Below, one piece after another: positions 1 to 7,060 of a DNA stretch of 16,411 nucleotides; positions within the stretch are counted from its first letter, which is position 1; the number at the start of each line of letters is the position of its first letter. The position numbers and the translations under genes were made by a program. The stretch comes from G963674685 sp964591275 (GTDB lineage: Bacteria > Lernaellota > Lernaellaia > JACKCT01). The stretch covers positions 1-16,411 of the forward strand of contig CAZQAE010000098.1 of the NCBI GenBank assembly GCA_964591275.1, written 5' to 3'. The notes under the pieces are model-generated. The model ran no database searches, had not been told where the DNA came from, and worked only from the letters and a program-made list of their open reading frames with translations.

Positions 1-2
1 TG

Positions 3-776
3 GACATAGACGCCCGGCACTGGCGCAACCTCATAAAGCTTTTCGGGTCCGGCAAAGATGGTCGGGGAAACCTGCTGGTTTTCCAAAAGGACGGCGAATG
101 CGTCAAAGCGATTCATACGAAGCGCGGCGCAATACTGGACTTCGTGCTGCCTGACAAAGAGCATTGGGGGGCGCTTCTGGAGGAAATCGACGCCGACCGG
201 ATGGGTATTATGCCGATCGACCTGCCGCGAAAATTCCTCTTTGCCGCGCAAGGCTCCTTTTTCCGCGACGATGACTGGGATCATCAGATCATGATGATTA
301 TTGAGGCTTTGAAGCCATTTGTTAGAGAAGAGATTGAGTGGTTTCCCGGCGCGCCCAATAGAATCCCTGAACTGGATCCTGAAAAGATCGACGATTATTT
401 CGACAAGTTTTGGCCGGACAAATCCTGCGTCGGCTTCTTTGTGTTTGAGGGTCGCAGGCCTTACACTTCCGTTATCCTGGGCAAGAACAAAGGGAGGATT
501 GATCTTTTTACAACCCTTGACGCCTTCCAATTGGCTGACGGTCCCCTAGATTGGGGGAGGGACGCCAAAAGAGTCGCGGAAATTTGCGCCGAGATTCATT
601 ATCCCCTGCACGCGGCCCTTTGGATTGAGTTGGAAACATTGCGGGAAATGACAAAAGGGGGAAAGCCGATTTCCTTTCTTCGTCTGGCCCGAAGCCGAGG
701 CCGTGCGGCGTTGTGGCCCGCGCCGGTGAAATGGCGACTTTATCTTTGGCTGGCGAGGGTGTTTCGTGGGTATTAA
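3..776 (+). CDS. Unrecognised cytosolic protein, 5'-truncated by the window edge
   Basis: The reading frame is open from base 3 to a TAA at 774-776, so 257 C-terminal residues are visible and the true start lies left of the window. A GTG at 144 is inside the frame, but coding potential continues unbroken upstream of it, so I do not take it as the start. I do not recognise the family. There is no signal peptide or membrane segment in the visible part. Two stretches look alike: one near 72-250 (containing LLVFQKDGECV and a K-R-G-x-I-L-D-F element) and one near 432-650 (containing GFFVFEGRR and a K-G-R-I-D-L-F element). This suggests an internal duplication of an alpha/beta module. The last 35 or so residues are rich in Arg, Lys and Trp. 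The stop overlaps the start of the downstream glycosyltransferase by 11 bases, so the two are probably co-transcribed and translationally coupled. Confidence 0.75.
   Translation, partial: DIDARHWRNLIKLFGSGKDGRGNLLVFQKDGECVKAIHTKRGAILDFVLPDKEHWGALLEEIDADRMGIMPIDLPRKFLFAAQGSFFRDDDWDHQIMMIIEALKPFVREEIEWFPGAPNRIPELDPEKIDDYFDKFWPDKSCVGFFVFEGRRPYTSVILGKNKGRIDLFTTLDAFQLADGPLDWGRDAKRVAEICAEIHYPLHAALWIELETLREMTKGGKPISFLRLARSRGRAALWPAPVKWRLYLWLARVFRGY
755..760 (+). promoter_or_regulatory. Ribosome binding site supporting the GTG start at 766
   Basis: GAGGGT lies five bases ahead of GTG 766. It supports that start over the internal ATG at 814, and it sits inside the end of the preceding gene, which fits translational coupling. 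Confidence 0.6.
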
Positions 777-2742
777 GAGTCGCGATTTTAAGAAAACGGC
801 AGCCATCGGCCTCATGGCGTCGATCCTCATATATCATTGCGTGACGAATATCATTTTCATTGTCGCAGATGAGCGCCCCGGCAACATCAACGAATTATCC
901 CACGTCATGGGCGCTATCGATTTTGTGAACCTGCTCGTCAACCAACCCGACAAAAGAGCCGCGTATCTCATTGCTTTTTCCGGTTATCCACCGGTTGGGA
1001 TCGTCGCTTCCGCGGCCTACCTTCTATTCGGACGCGTTCACGACAGCGCGCAATACAGCCAACTGTTGTTTTCCATCATTGCCGTCATTTTTCTATACCT
1101 CATCGGCAAACATCTTTTCGACCGCATGACCGGAATTTTCGCTGCGGCCTTTTTTGTCGGCAGTCCCGCCGTGTGCGAGGTCAGTCGCCAATATCTGCTG
1201 GAATGGCCGCTGACGGCAATGATGATTCTTGCCGTATATTGGATATGGCGAAGCGACGGATACCAAAACAAAGGATACTCCTATCTGGCCGGTCTGGCGG
1301 TGGGACTGGCCGCGCTGTGCAAGCAGACATTTATAATTTTTCTCGCTGGTCCTCTGCTGATCTCGCTGATCCTCTGGATCCGTTCATTGAGGTTGGGAGA
1401 CAAAGCGCAATGGACATCCGCCTACCGATTCAAATGGCTTGCCATACTGGGCGCACTTGTCCTAGCTTCGACGTTCGCATGGTTTCTTTATCCGGAGAAG
1501 ACACGTCAAGCCATTGATGTATGGTTTTCGCTCAGCGCCGGTTATGAAGCATCCTGGGGATTGGCGCTTTTGGTTATGACCTCGATTCTGGCCGGCGCGA
1601 CAGCATTGTTATTCGTTGTTGGACAGGGATCTTTGCCCAACGGAGTGGGCGCCGGTTTTATGGCCGCGCTGATTTCATCGCTTTGGTATTTTCCGAAAGG
1701 AATCGGGAATTGGCTGACCTACGCCGGACAGATGAAGATGAACACGGCGACCATGTCGCCGACGCACCTCATGCAATTTTATCAAGCTCACCTGGCGAGC
1801 TATTACCTCGGCGTATTGCCCTGCATGGCGCTGCTGACGGCTGCTGTCCCAACCCTGCTTTTGCTATTGTTGCGCCGAAGGCTGTCGCGTCATTTTTTTA
1901 TGGCGGATCGCAAGCGATTTATCGTGCGGGCGGGCTACGTGCTGGCCTGGCTTGTGATTCCCGTGGTTTCCTTTTTTTTCATCAACATCCAAAACGAGAT
2001 GAACACGGTGCCCATTGTTGCGCCGCTGGCGATTTTAATGGCCCTTGTGACCTCGCGGCTTTTTCTTTCCTATAGCAAAAGGCGCATCGCGGACATGAAA
2101 TCGGGTCGCCCTCTGCCAGCGCAGGCTCGAATTGTTCGTATTTTTTTCGGCGCTTGCGGGGTCGCGGTTGTTGGATTGACAATAATATCAGGGCTACTAA
2201 CGAGTTGGATTTTTCCCGACGCACATGGAGCCTATCGAGAGCTTCCCGATATTGCGAGGGCCAGCGAGTTAAGCGTCAAATACTTTCCCAGAAAGCACAA
2301 CACGCTCAATTATCTGACGCCGAATCCGGGCGACTGGAAGGTCGAGGAAATTTCCAATGTTGTGCTGGATCGAGTTCGGGGTAAAATTCCGAAACTGTTG
2401 TCTATGGATGTGGATTTTTACTTTTCCTGGAACACTTTTTGGTACGAATCCAAACTGCGCAATCGGGAAGTTATCGTTGAGACGCAATGGGATGACGATA
2501 AGGACCTCCTGTCGAATACGGGATCGCCGGGTCGCATTTTTCAGTATGACGCCATTGTTTATCGAGAGCCCTGGAAACAAGTCTATGAGGCGTCAAAAAA
2601 CGATTATATCGATTATAAGAATTTGTGGAAAACTTATGAATACATCAGCGAACGAAGCGAAGAATTTGATACGGCATTTTCCGAATCGGGACGTTATGAG
2701 CTTCCCGACGGTACGATGGCGATTTTGCTTATGAAAAAATGA
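766..2742 (+). CDS. Polytopic GT-C (PMT/ArnT/GT39-like) membrane glycosyltransferase
   Basis: This 658-residue integral membrane protein probably transfers a sugar from a polyprenyl-phosphate donor to an acceptor on the periplasmic side. The first hydrophobic segment (about residues 11-33) is followed by an acidic D35-E36 pair and H46 in the first outer loop, the usual place for the catalytic acidic residue of GT-C enzymes. YPPVG (74-78) and SRQYLLEWPLTA (140-151) match the loops and second-helix region typical of PMT-like proteins. About ten or more hydrophobic segments follow up to roughly residue 490, and then a soluble C-terminal domain of about 165 residues. The GTG start is chosen for its upstream GAGGGT and coupling to the preceding gene. 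The DPM1-like enzyme encoded at 4252 could make its lipid-linked donor; this is inference. Acceptor and sugar cannot be read from the sequence. Confidence 0.82.
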   Translation: MGIKSRDFKKTAAIGLMASILIYHCVTNIIFIVADERPGNINELSHVMGAIDFVNLLVNQPDKRAAYLIAFSGYPPVGIVASAAYLLFGRVHDSAQYSQLLFSIIAVIFLYLIGKHLFDRMTGIFAAAFFVGSPAVCEVSRQYLLEWPLTAMMILAVYWIWRSDGYQNKGYSYLAGLAVGLAALCKQTFIIFLAGPLLISLILWIRSLRLGDKAQWTSAYRFKWLAILGALVLASTFAWFLYPEKTRQAIDVWFSLSAGYEASWGLALLVMTSILAGATALLFVVGQGSLPNGVGAGFMAALISSLWYFPKGIGNWLTYAGQMKMNTATMSPTHLMQFYQAHLASYYLGVLPCMALLTAAVPTLLLLLLRRRLSRHFFMADRKRFIVRAGYVLAWLVIPVVSFFFINIQNEMNTVPIVAPLAILMALVTSRLFLSYSKRRIADMKSGRPLPAQARIVRIFFGACGVAVVGLTIISGLLTSWIFPDAHGAYRELPDIARASELSVKYFPRKHNTLNYLTPNPGDWKVEEISNVVLDRVRGKIPKLLSMDVDFYFSWNTFWYESKLRNREVIVETQWDDDKDLLSNTGSPGRIFQYDAIVYREPWKQVYEASKNDYIDYKNLWKTYEYISERSEEFDTAFSESGRYELPDGTMAILLMKK

Positions 2743-2751
2743 CGCTCGATC

Positions 2752-4094
2752 TCATTCCACGTCCAGGGCAATGACGTCGTAGATGTGGCCCATTGAAGAG
2801 GGTACATCGTCGATAATGGAATAGACTGTGCTGTATTTCTGGATGACAAGTCCCGTGCCGTCGTTATCATTGCGCACTGCCAACAACCCGTTGTTTTGGT
2901 TGTGCATGGAACTGGACTCAATGATGCTTTCAGCTGGCAGCCCGAGCGCGTGTATCTGCCTTTGCCACTGTGTCCCATTAAACTTCCACTCTTCCAGGTG
3001 ATCGTTTTTCGAGACATATGCAACGGCTTCGTCACTCGACAGGACATCAAGGCTTTGAAATTGCCACAAAACTCCGTCGCCGGGGAAACCCCAGGATTCG
3101 ATCCAATGCTCTCCTTCAAAAGTCAGTGCAAAGCCGCGCAGAGTGGAGTCATCCGCGCTAAACTTACCGCCGACAGCGATGGCAAGATTAAGAGAATCGG
3201 TTGCAACTTCGTTCAATTGAGCATACTCGCCGACTAGGGACAACTCAAACTCGTCCCAATTGAAGCCGTTATAACGCAGGATAACGGGCTGATCAGTCGT
3301 GTCGTTGCGTCCCACCGCCCATATCTCGTAGTCCGCTGTAATGGCGATGGAATTCAGTTGCCATGACCCTGCAATCTCGGGCAGAACTTCTGTGTCAATC
3401 ATGCTGCCGTCGTATCTGAGAATTACGCCNNNNNNNNNNCGCCTTGCATTTGCTCTTCGACAATCTGGAAGCCGACCATATACGCGAGATCCTCGCTATG
3501 TAAAGCTACGTCATTCAAGCCCCATGCGTCGAAAGAAGGCGTCACAACTTTCGTAAATGCGTCATTATCAATCTCGATGACGACGCCCTCAAATGTTTCA
3601 TGGTTGAAACCGACGGCGAATCCGAAGTTGTCCGAACTCATGTCGATTGCTTGAAGACGAATATTGCGTGAACCGCTTATGGGCCTGCGGGCAACTCGCT
3701 CTTCGGATACATATCCGATAAACGCCTCGTCAGCGTTATTGTTTTCCCCAACGGCCCATCCGATGACGCCGGGGTTGAGTGGATTAAAGTCGTCGTCGAC
3801 GTCGTCATCCGCCGAATCGTCATCGTCGGGATGGAACCAGTCATCGTCATCATCGTCGGGATGAAACCAGTCATCGTCATCGTCATCGCTGTCGTTATCG
3901 TCATCGCTGTCGTTATCGTCATCGTCAACATCGTCATCCGCCGAATCGTCATCGTCGGGAAGATTCTGACTGTCGTCGTTTAGGTCATCGCTTTTTCGAG
4001 AGGAAGAATCATTGTCGCCGCCATTGCAAGCCACGCAGAAAAAAAGAAAGACAGAAAGGAAAAAAACAACTGTTGGAAAAGTTTTATTACGCAT
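2752..4094 (-). CDS. Predicted lipoprotein with Asp-rich linker and seven propeller-like repeats (interrupted by an assembly gap)
   Basis: ATG at 4094 follows a GGAGG six bases away. Residues 1-22 form a hydrophobic signal peptide ending FFCVAC, with C23 as the likely lipidated residue; a Cys at -3 is an unusual lipobox. Residues 24-105 are a low-complexity linker dominated by Asp, with a duplicated D-rich/WFHP unit. The rest consists of seven units of about 46-52 residues. Most have an AVG-type element (WAVGEN, FAVGFN, YMVGFQ, WAVGRN, IAVGGK), then a VILRY-like strand, then a segment ending in S/T-x-D. This suggests a surface-exposed seven-bladed beta-propeller. A ten-N gap at 3430-3439 interrupts the third unit. 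The two visible pieces are in different frames as written, but deleting the Ns and merging the shared CGCC ends gives one uninterrupted frame of 442 residues. The function is unknown; the propeller assignment is inferred from repeat periodicity. The 3' end faces the glycosyltransferase at 766, nine bases away. Confidence 0.8.
3430..3439. other. Assembly gap (ten Ns)
   Basis: This run of ten undefined bases lies inside the lipoprotein gene. Both flanks end in the same four bases on the plus strand (CGCC at 3426-3429 and at 3440-3443), so the gap may be a scaffolding placeholder over a short contig overlap, not missing sequence. Confidence 0.97.
3802..3960. repeat. Nested short direct repeats coding for the Asp-rich linker
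   Basis: Three repeat pairs are visible. A 30-bp tandem pair at 3821-3850 and 3851-3880 differs at one base (3834 G versus 3864 A). An 18-bp perfect tandem pair lies at 3883-3900 and 3901-3918. A 30-bp perfect direct repeat frames the block at 3802-3831 and 3931-3960. All are multiples of three, so the gain or loss of a unit keeps the lipoprotein in frame. The background is a GTCATC-type triplet pattern that encodes Asp on the minus strand. Confidence 0.9.
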
Positions 4095-4100
4095 CAGATG

Positions 4101-4105
4101 CCTCC
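4101..4105 (-). promoter_or_regulatory. Ribosome binding site of the lipoprotein gene
   Basis: On the minus strand GGAGG lies six bases before ATG 4094. This fixes the start of the signal peptide. Confidence 0.75.
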
Positions 4106-4121
4106 ATATTCACCCCATATC

Positions 4122-4151
4122 ATTGTCCATTAAATCAGCAATACATGTCAA
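4122..4151 (-). promoter_or_regulatory. Candidate sigma70-type promoter of the lipoprotein gene
   Basis: On the minus strand a perfect TTGACA (4146-4151) is followed after 18 bases by GACAAT (4122-4127), four of six matches to the -10 consensus. The -10 box ends 27 bases before the ATG. The perfect -35 box and the position support it; the -10 box is weak. Confidence 0.45.
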
Positions 4152-4251
4152 ATACGGAAAATCCGCGAATACACGCCTCATCGCCCAAGGGGGGATTATT
4201 GGTTTCGGTGGACGAACTGACTGGGCTGGTGCTATAAGCAGAAGTGCCAAA

Positions 4252-5010
4252 ATGGGGTTTTACGAGGTAACTTTGAGCCAAAATCAAAAAAAGATCGTTG
4301 TGATTTTGCCAACCTATAACGAGGCTGGAAACATCGAAGAACTCATTGGGAAACTCAGAGCGATGAATCTGAAAGTCATCGTGGCCGATGACAACAGTCC
4401 TGACGGGACCTGGAAGATAGTACAGGAAATTCAGGCAGACGATTCGGGAGTATCTTTGATACGTCGCATGGAAAGAAAGGGCCGTGGTTATGCCGGCGCT
4501 GAGGCCCTTCATGCGGCCTTGGAATCGGGCGCCGATCAGATTGTGGAAATGGATGCCGACTTTTCACATCGTCCTGAAGATTTGCCCGGCTTGTTGCAGA
4601 AGCTCGATTCGGGGTGCGATATGGTGATTGGATCGCGATTTTTTGAAGGTGGAACGGACGCACGACCTTCTTTCGCGAGACGATGGATCACGTTGATCTC
4701 AAAGTTTTATGCCAGAATAGTTCTTGGCGTTTCCCTGGGAGACCCCAATTCCGGTTATCGGGCCTATACGGCGCGGGCTATGGAAATGATAGAACCGCAG
4801 TCGTTGATTTCAGAGGGCGCAAGCATAGTTCACGAAGTATTGATCAGGGCTCATCGGCGTGGTTGCCGTATCGAAGAAACGCCGATACATTTCGTTGATC
4901 GCATAAGGGGAGAAAGCCAGTTGACTGCGTGGCGATTGCTAAAAGGTTTCGCTATGGTTGCTTACTTTCGATACCTTGCCGAACGTGGGCGGCTTTTTGG
5001 GAAAAAATGA
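4252..5010 (+). CDS. DPM1-like GT2 polyprenyl-phosphate hexose (mannose-type) synthase
   Basis: This 252-residue protein is expected to transfer a hexose from a nucleotide sugar to polyprenyl phosphate on the inner face of the cytoplasmic membrane, making a lipid-linked donor for GT-C enzymes. Family motifs are clear: ILPTYNEAGNIEEL (18-31), ADDNSPDGTW (45-54), the metal-binding DADFSHRPEDLP (101-112), IGSRFFEGG (126-134), DPNSGYRAY (164-172) and FVDRIRGESQL (214-224). There is no C-terminal transmembrane pair, so it is the short soluble or peripheral DPM1 form. The frame stays open further upstream, but that part is antisense to the lipoprotein signal peptide. ATG 4252 is chosen; TTG 4273, preceded by GAGGT at 4264-4268, is a real alternative and would shorten the protein by seven residues. 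It overlaps the next gene by four bases (ATGA) and appears to lead the operon. Whether the sugar is mannose or glucose is not determined. Confidence 0.88.
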   Translation: MGFYEVTLSQNQKKIVVILPTYNEAGNIEELIGKLRAMNLKVIVADDNSPDGTWKIVQEIQADDSGVSLIRRMERKGRGYAGAEALHAALESGADQIVEMDADFSHRPEDLPGLLQKLDSGCDMVIGSRFFEGGTDARPSFARRWITLISKFYARIVLGVSLGDPNSGYRAYTARAMEMIEPQSLISEGASIVHEVLIRAHRRGCRIEETPIHFVDRIRGESQLTAWRLLKGFAMVAYFRYLAERGRLFGKK

Positions 5011-6020
5011 CCGACACTGATAACCATACGGCGGATAAGCTGTTTGAGCCGACCGTCGATATTATCATTGCCAATAAAAATGGCCATACTCACCTTGTCC
5101 GCTGCCTGGAATTTGTCTACCTCCAGCGATACAATGGAAATATTCGCACAACGGTCGTGGACAATAAATCCGACGACAGTTCGATCTTCGCCATCACCTC
5201 GCAATATCCTCAGGTTAATCTTATCAAAAACGAAAAGGATGTCGGACTGGCGGCCGCCTTGAATCAGGCCCTGGCTGAAACGAAGGGCAGGTGCATTTTA
5301 TTTCTTTCCGCGGATGTTGAGTTGCGCGATGACTTTATCCGCCGGCAGGTGGAGTTTTTGAGAAGAAATTCGGATTTGTCCGGCGCTGCTTCGCTGCTTA
5401 GCGAACCTCTTGATGATGAGGTAGGAGAAAGGATTGACTCGGCCGGGATCAATCTCGTCATGAGCGAAGCGATTCCGGCTCGTCGGGGCATGGAGATTCC
5501 GGATACAGTTGCGGACTTATGGGATGTTTTCGCCCCTTCCGGCGCAGCGGCCTTTTGGGATCGCGAGGCCATAGAGAAGGTTGCGCCAAATGGCATGGTC
5601 TTCGATGAAGACATGAGCGCCGTATATATCGACCTGGATCTGGCATGGAGAGCCCGGTGGCTGGGATTGCATTTCGCCTGCAATCCTCATGCTCGGGGCG
5701 TACACAATCGTGGAGCGATTTATTCAAAATATCCAATTCGCCGGCAAGAAATGGATAAACTGCGTGTACGTAACCTACTCATATGCTATCGAAAAAATCT
5801 GTTATTTTATGGATGGAGTAAATTCGGCAAGCTTTCACGCAAGCTATTCAGCAAACAGTTATGGGGACACTTTCGAAAATTCGGCCTAGTATCCGCCCTG
5901 GACCTTTGGATTGAGACAAAACGAGTCATGTTCAAAGCCAATAATAAAAGAAAATTCTTTCAGGGACGTGTCAGGACGAAGCCGGATGATATGTACGGTA
6001 AAACGATTTTCAAGGTCTAA
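5007..6020 (+). CDS. GT2-family glycosyltransferase (rhamnosyltransferase-like)
   Basis: This 337-residue cytosolic inverting glycosyltransferase has a GT-A fold and probably extends a surface polysaccharide. ATG 5007 overlaps the previous stop as ATGA, so I use it over the longer open frame that begins inside the upstream gene. Motifs in order: DIIIANKNG (18-26, the usual VVxYN-type opening), VVDNKSDDSS (50-59), NEKDVGLAAALNQAL (75-89), the sugar-nucleotide/metal site at SADVEL (101-106, where relatives often have NPD), APSGAAAFWDR (176-186), and YIDLDLAWRARWLG (207-220), which matches the EDxDLxxRxxxxG acceptor-side motif with Tyr-Ile in place of Glu. H233 follows in a GVHNRG element. The family resemblance is to WbbL-like rhamnosyltransferases, but the donor cannot be decided from sequence. 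The C-terminal 80 residues are basic, as is common for membrane-associated members. Confidence 0.85.
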   Translation: MTDTDNHTADKLFEPTVDIIIANKNGHTHLVRCLEFVYLQRYNGNIRTTVVDNKSDDSSIFAITSQYPQVNLIKNEKDVGLAAALNQALAETKGRCILFLSADVELRDDFIRRQVEFLRRNSDLSGAASLLSEPLDDEVGERIDSAGINLVMSEAIPARRGMEIPDTVADLWDVFAPSGAAAFWDREAIEKVAPNGMVFDEDMSAVYIDLDLAWRARWLGLHFACNPHARGVHNRGAIYSKYPIRRQEMDKLRVRNLLICYRKNLLFYGWSKFGKLSRKLFSKQLWGHFRKFGLVSALDLWIETKRVMFKANNKRKFFQGRVRTKPDDMYGKTIFKV

Positions 6021-6053
6021 GAGTGGGCGCTTTACGATGTCAGGGACAATGAA

Positions 6054-7043
6054 ATGATTGTATTAGAAGATTATTACAGGGGCTTGGATGTTCTCATCAC
6101 CGGAGGACTTGGTTTTATCGGCTCTACGCTAGCGCACAGACTCGTCGAGTTCGGGTCGAAAGTGACGCTTGTTGATAGCCTGATTCCTGAATACGGCGGC
6201 AACATATCCAATATCAAGGGGATTAATGGAAAAGTTGTCGTTAACATCGCTGATGTGCGCGATGAGCATTCCATGCGTTTTTTGGTCAAAGGCCGCGATA
6301 TCATATTTAATCTGGCCGGAACACTGTCGCATATCGACTCGATGCGGGACCCCTATACGGATTTGCAGATCAATTGCGTCAGTCAACTTTCGATACTGGA
6401 ATCGTGCCGGAAAAATAATCCGGAAGTGAAAATTCTCTTCGCCGGCACAAGGGGGCAATACGGTCGGGCTTCGCTTCTTCCCGTTGATGAAAAGCATCCC
6501 ATGAATCCAACGGACGTTAATGGGATCAACAATATCGCCGGCGAGAGCTATCACATCCTTTATAACAACGTGTATGGCATCAGAGCCTGTTCATTGCGCC
6601 TGACCAATACTTTCGGCCCCCGTCACCAGATGCGGCATCACCGCCAGGGAATCATCAACTGGTTTGTGAGGCTGATCCTTGAGGGCCGGGAGATCAAGCT
6701 TTTCGGCGATGGTCAGCAGATTCGGGACGCCAATTTCGTGGACGATGTCGTTGATGCTTTTCTGCTGGCCGGAGCCAGCGAGGAAGTCAACGGGCAGGTT
6801 TACAACCTCGGTGGAACGCCGACCAGCCTTCTGCAAGTTGCGCAGGTTCTCGTAGAATTGTGGGGTGGAACCTATTCGGTTGTGCCATTCCCGCCGGAAA
6901 TGAAACCCATAGAAATCGGCGACTATATCGCTGATTGGTCGAAAATTTCAGATGCCCTTGGATGGCGACCGGGAGTGGATATTAAAGAGGGCTTAAAGCG
7001 AACTCTGGAGTACTATGACAAGCGAAGATCGCTGTACTTCTAA
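6054..7043 (+). CDS. SDR-fold NAD-dependent epimerase/dehydratase-like protein with atypical active site
   Basis: This 329-residue extended short-chain dehydrogenase/reductase-like protein probably acts on a nucleotide sugar. ATG 6054 has AGGGA seven bases upstream. The Rossmann motif is GGLGFIGS (17-24), D41 ends beta-2 as the NAD ribose ligand, D67-V68 follows, and FNLAGTLSH (85-93) is the NAG-loop region. The substrate half shows LRLTNTFGPR (181-190), GDGQQIRDANFVDDVVDA (218-235) and YNLGG (250-254), all typical of UDP-sugar epimerases/dehydratases. The catalytic Tyr-x-x-x-Lys is absent: the aligned region, just ahead of the conserved AGE (162-164), reads NGINN, giving N156 and N160. A T132 in AGTRGQYGR stands where the catalytic Ser/Thr is expected. 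It may therefore use a different mechanism or may have lost redox activity. It is 33 bases after the GT2 gene and 17 bases before the SGNH gene, so it is part of the glycan operon. Confidence 0.83.
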   Translation: MIVLEDYYRGLDVLITGGLGFIGSTLAHRLVEFGSKVTLVDSLIPEYGGNISNIKGINGKVVVNIADVRDEHSMRFLVKGRDIIFNLAGTLSHIDSMRDPYTDLQINCVSQLSILESCRKNNPEVKILFAGTRGQYGRASLLPVDEKHPMNPTDVNGINNIAGESYHILYNNVYGIRACSLRLTNTFGPRHQMRHHRQGIINWFVRLILEGREIKLFGDGQQIRDANFVDDVVDAFLLAGASEEVNGQVYNLGGTPTSLLQVAQVLVELWGGTYSVVPFPPEMKPIEIGDYIADWSKISDALGWRPGVDIKEGLKRTLEYYDKRRSLYF

Positions 7044-7060
7044 GCTTTTATTAACACGAC

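Noticed and set aside
2694..3119. A 141-residue minus-strand open frame overlapping the lipoprotein and GT-C 3' ends
   Set aside because: It is in a different frame from the lipoprotein, which has coherent repeats there, and it runs into the GT-C coding end. It is a shadow frame.
3403..3443. A true frameshift or pseudogene in the lipoprotein gene
   Set aside because: The frame change coincides exactly with the Ns and disappears when the shared CGCC ends are merged, so it is best explained by assembly.
3789..3956. A possible CRISPR array because of short regular repeats
   Set aside because: The repeats lie inside a coding frame, are multiples of three, have no unique spacers, and encode an Asp-rich linker.
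4012..4251. An 80-codon N-terminal extension of the DPM1-like gene
   Set aside because: It is antisense to the lipoprotein signal peptide and promoter, has no family similarity, and would add a basic non-conserved stretch to a protein whose family begins just before the LPTYNE motif.
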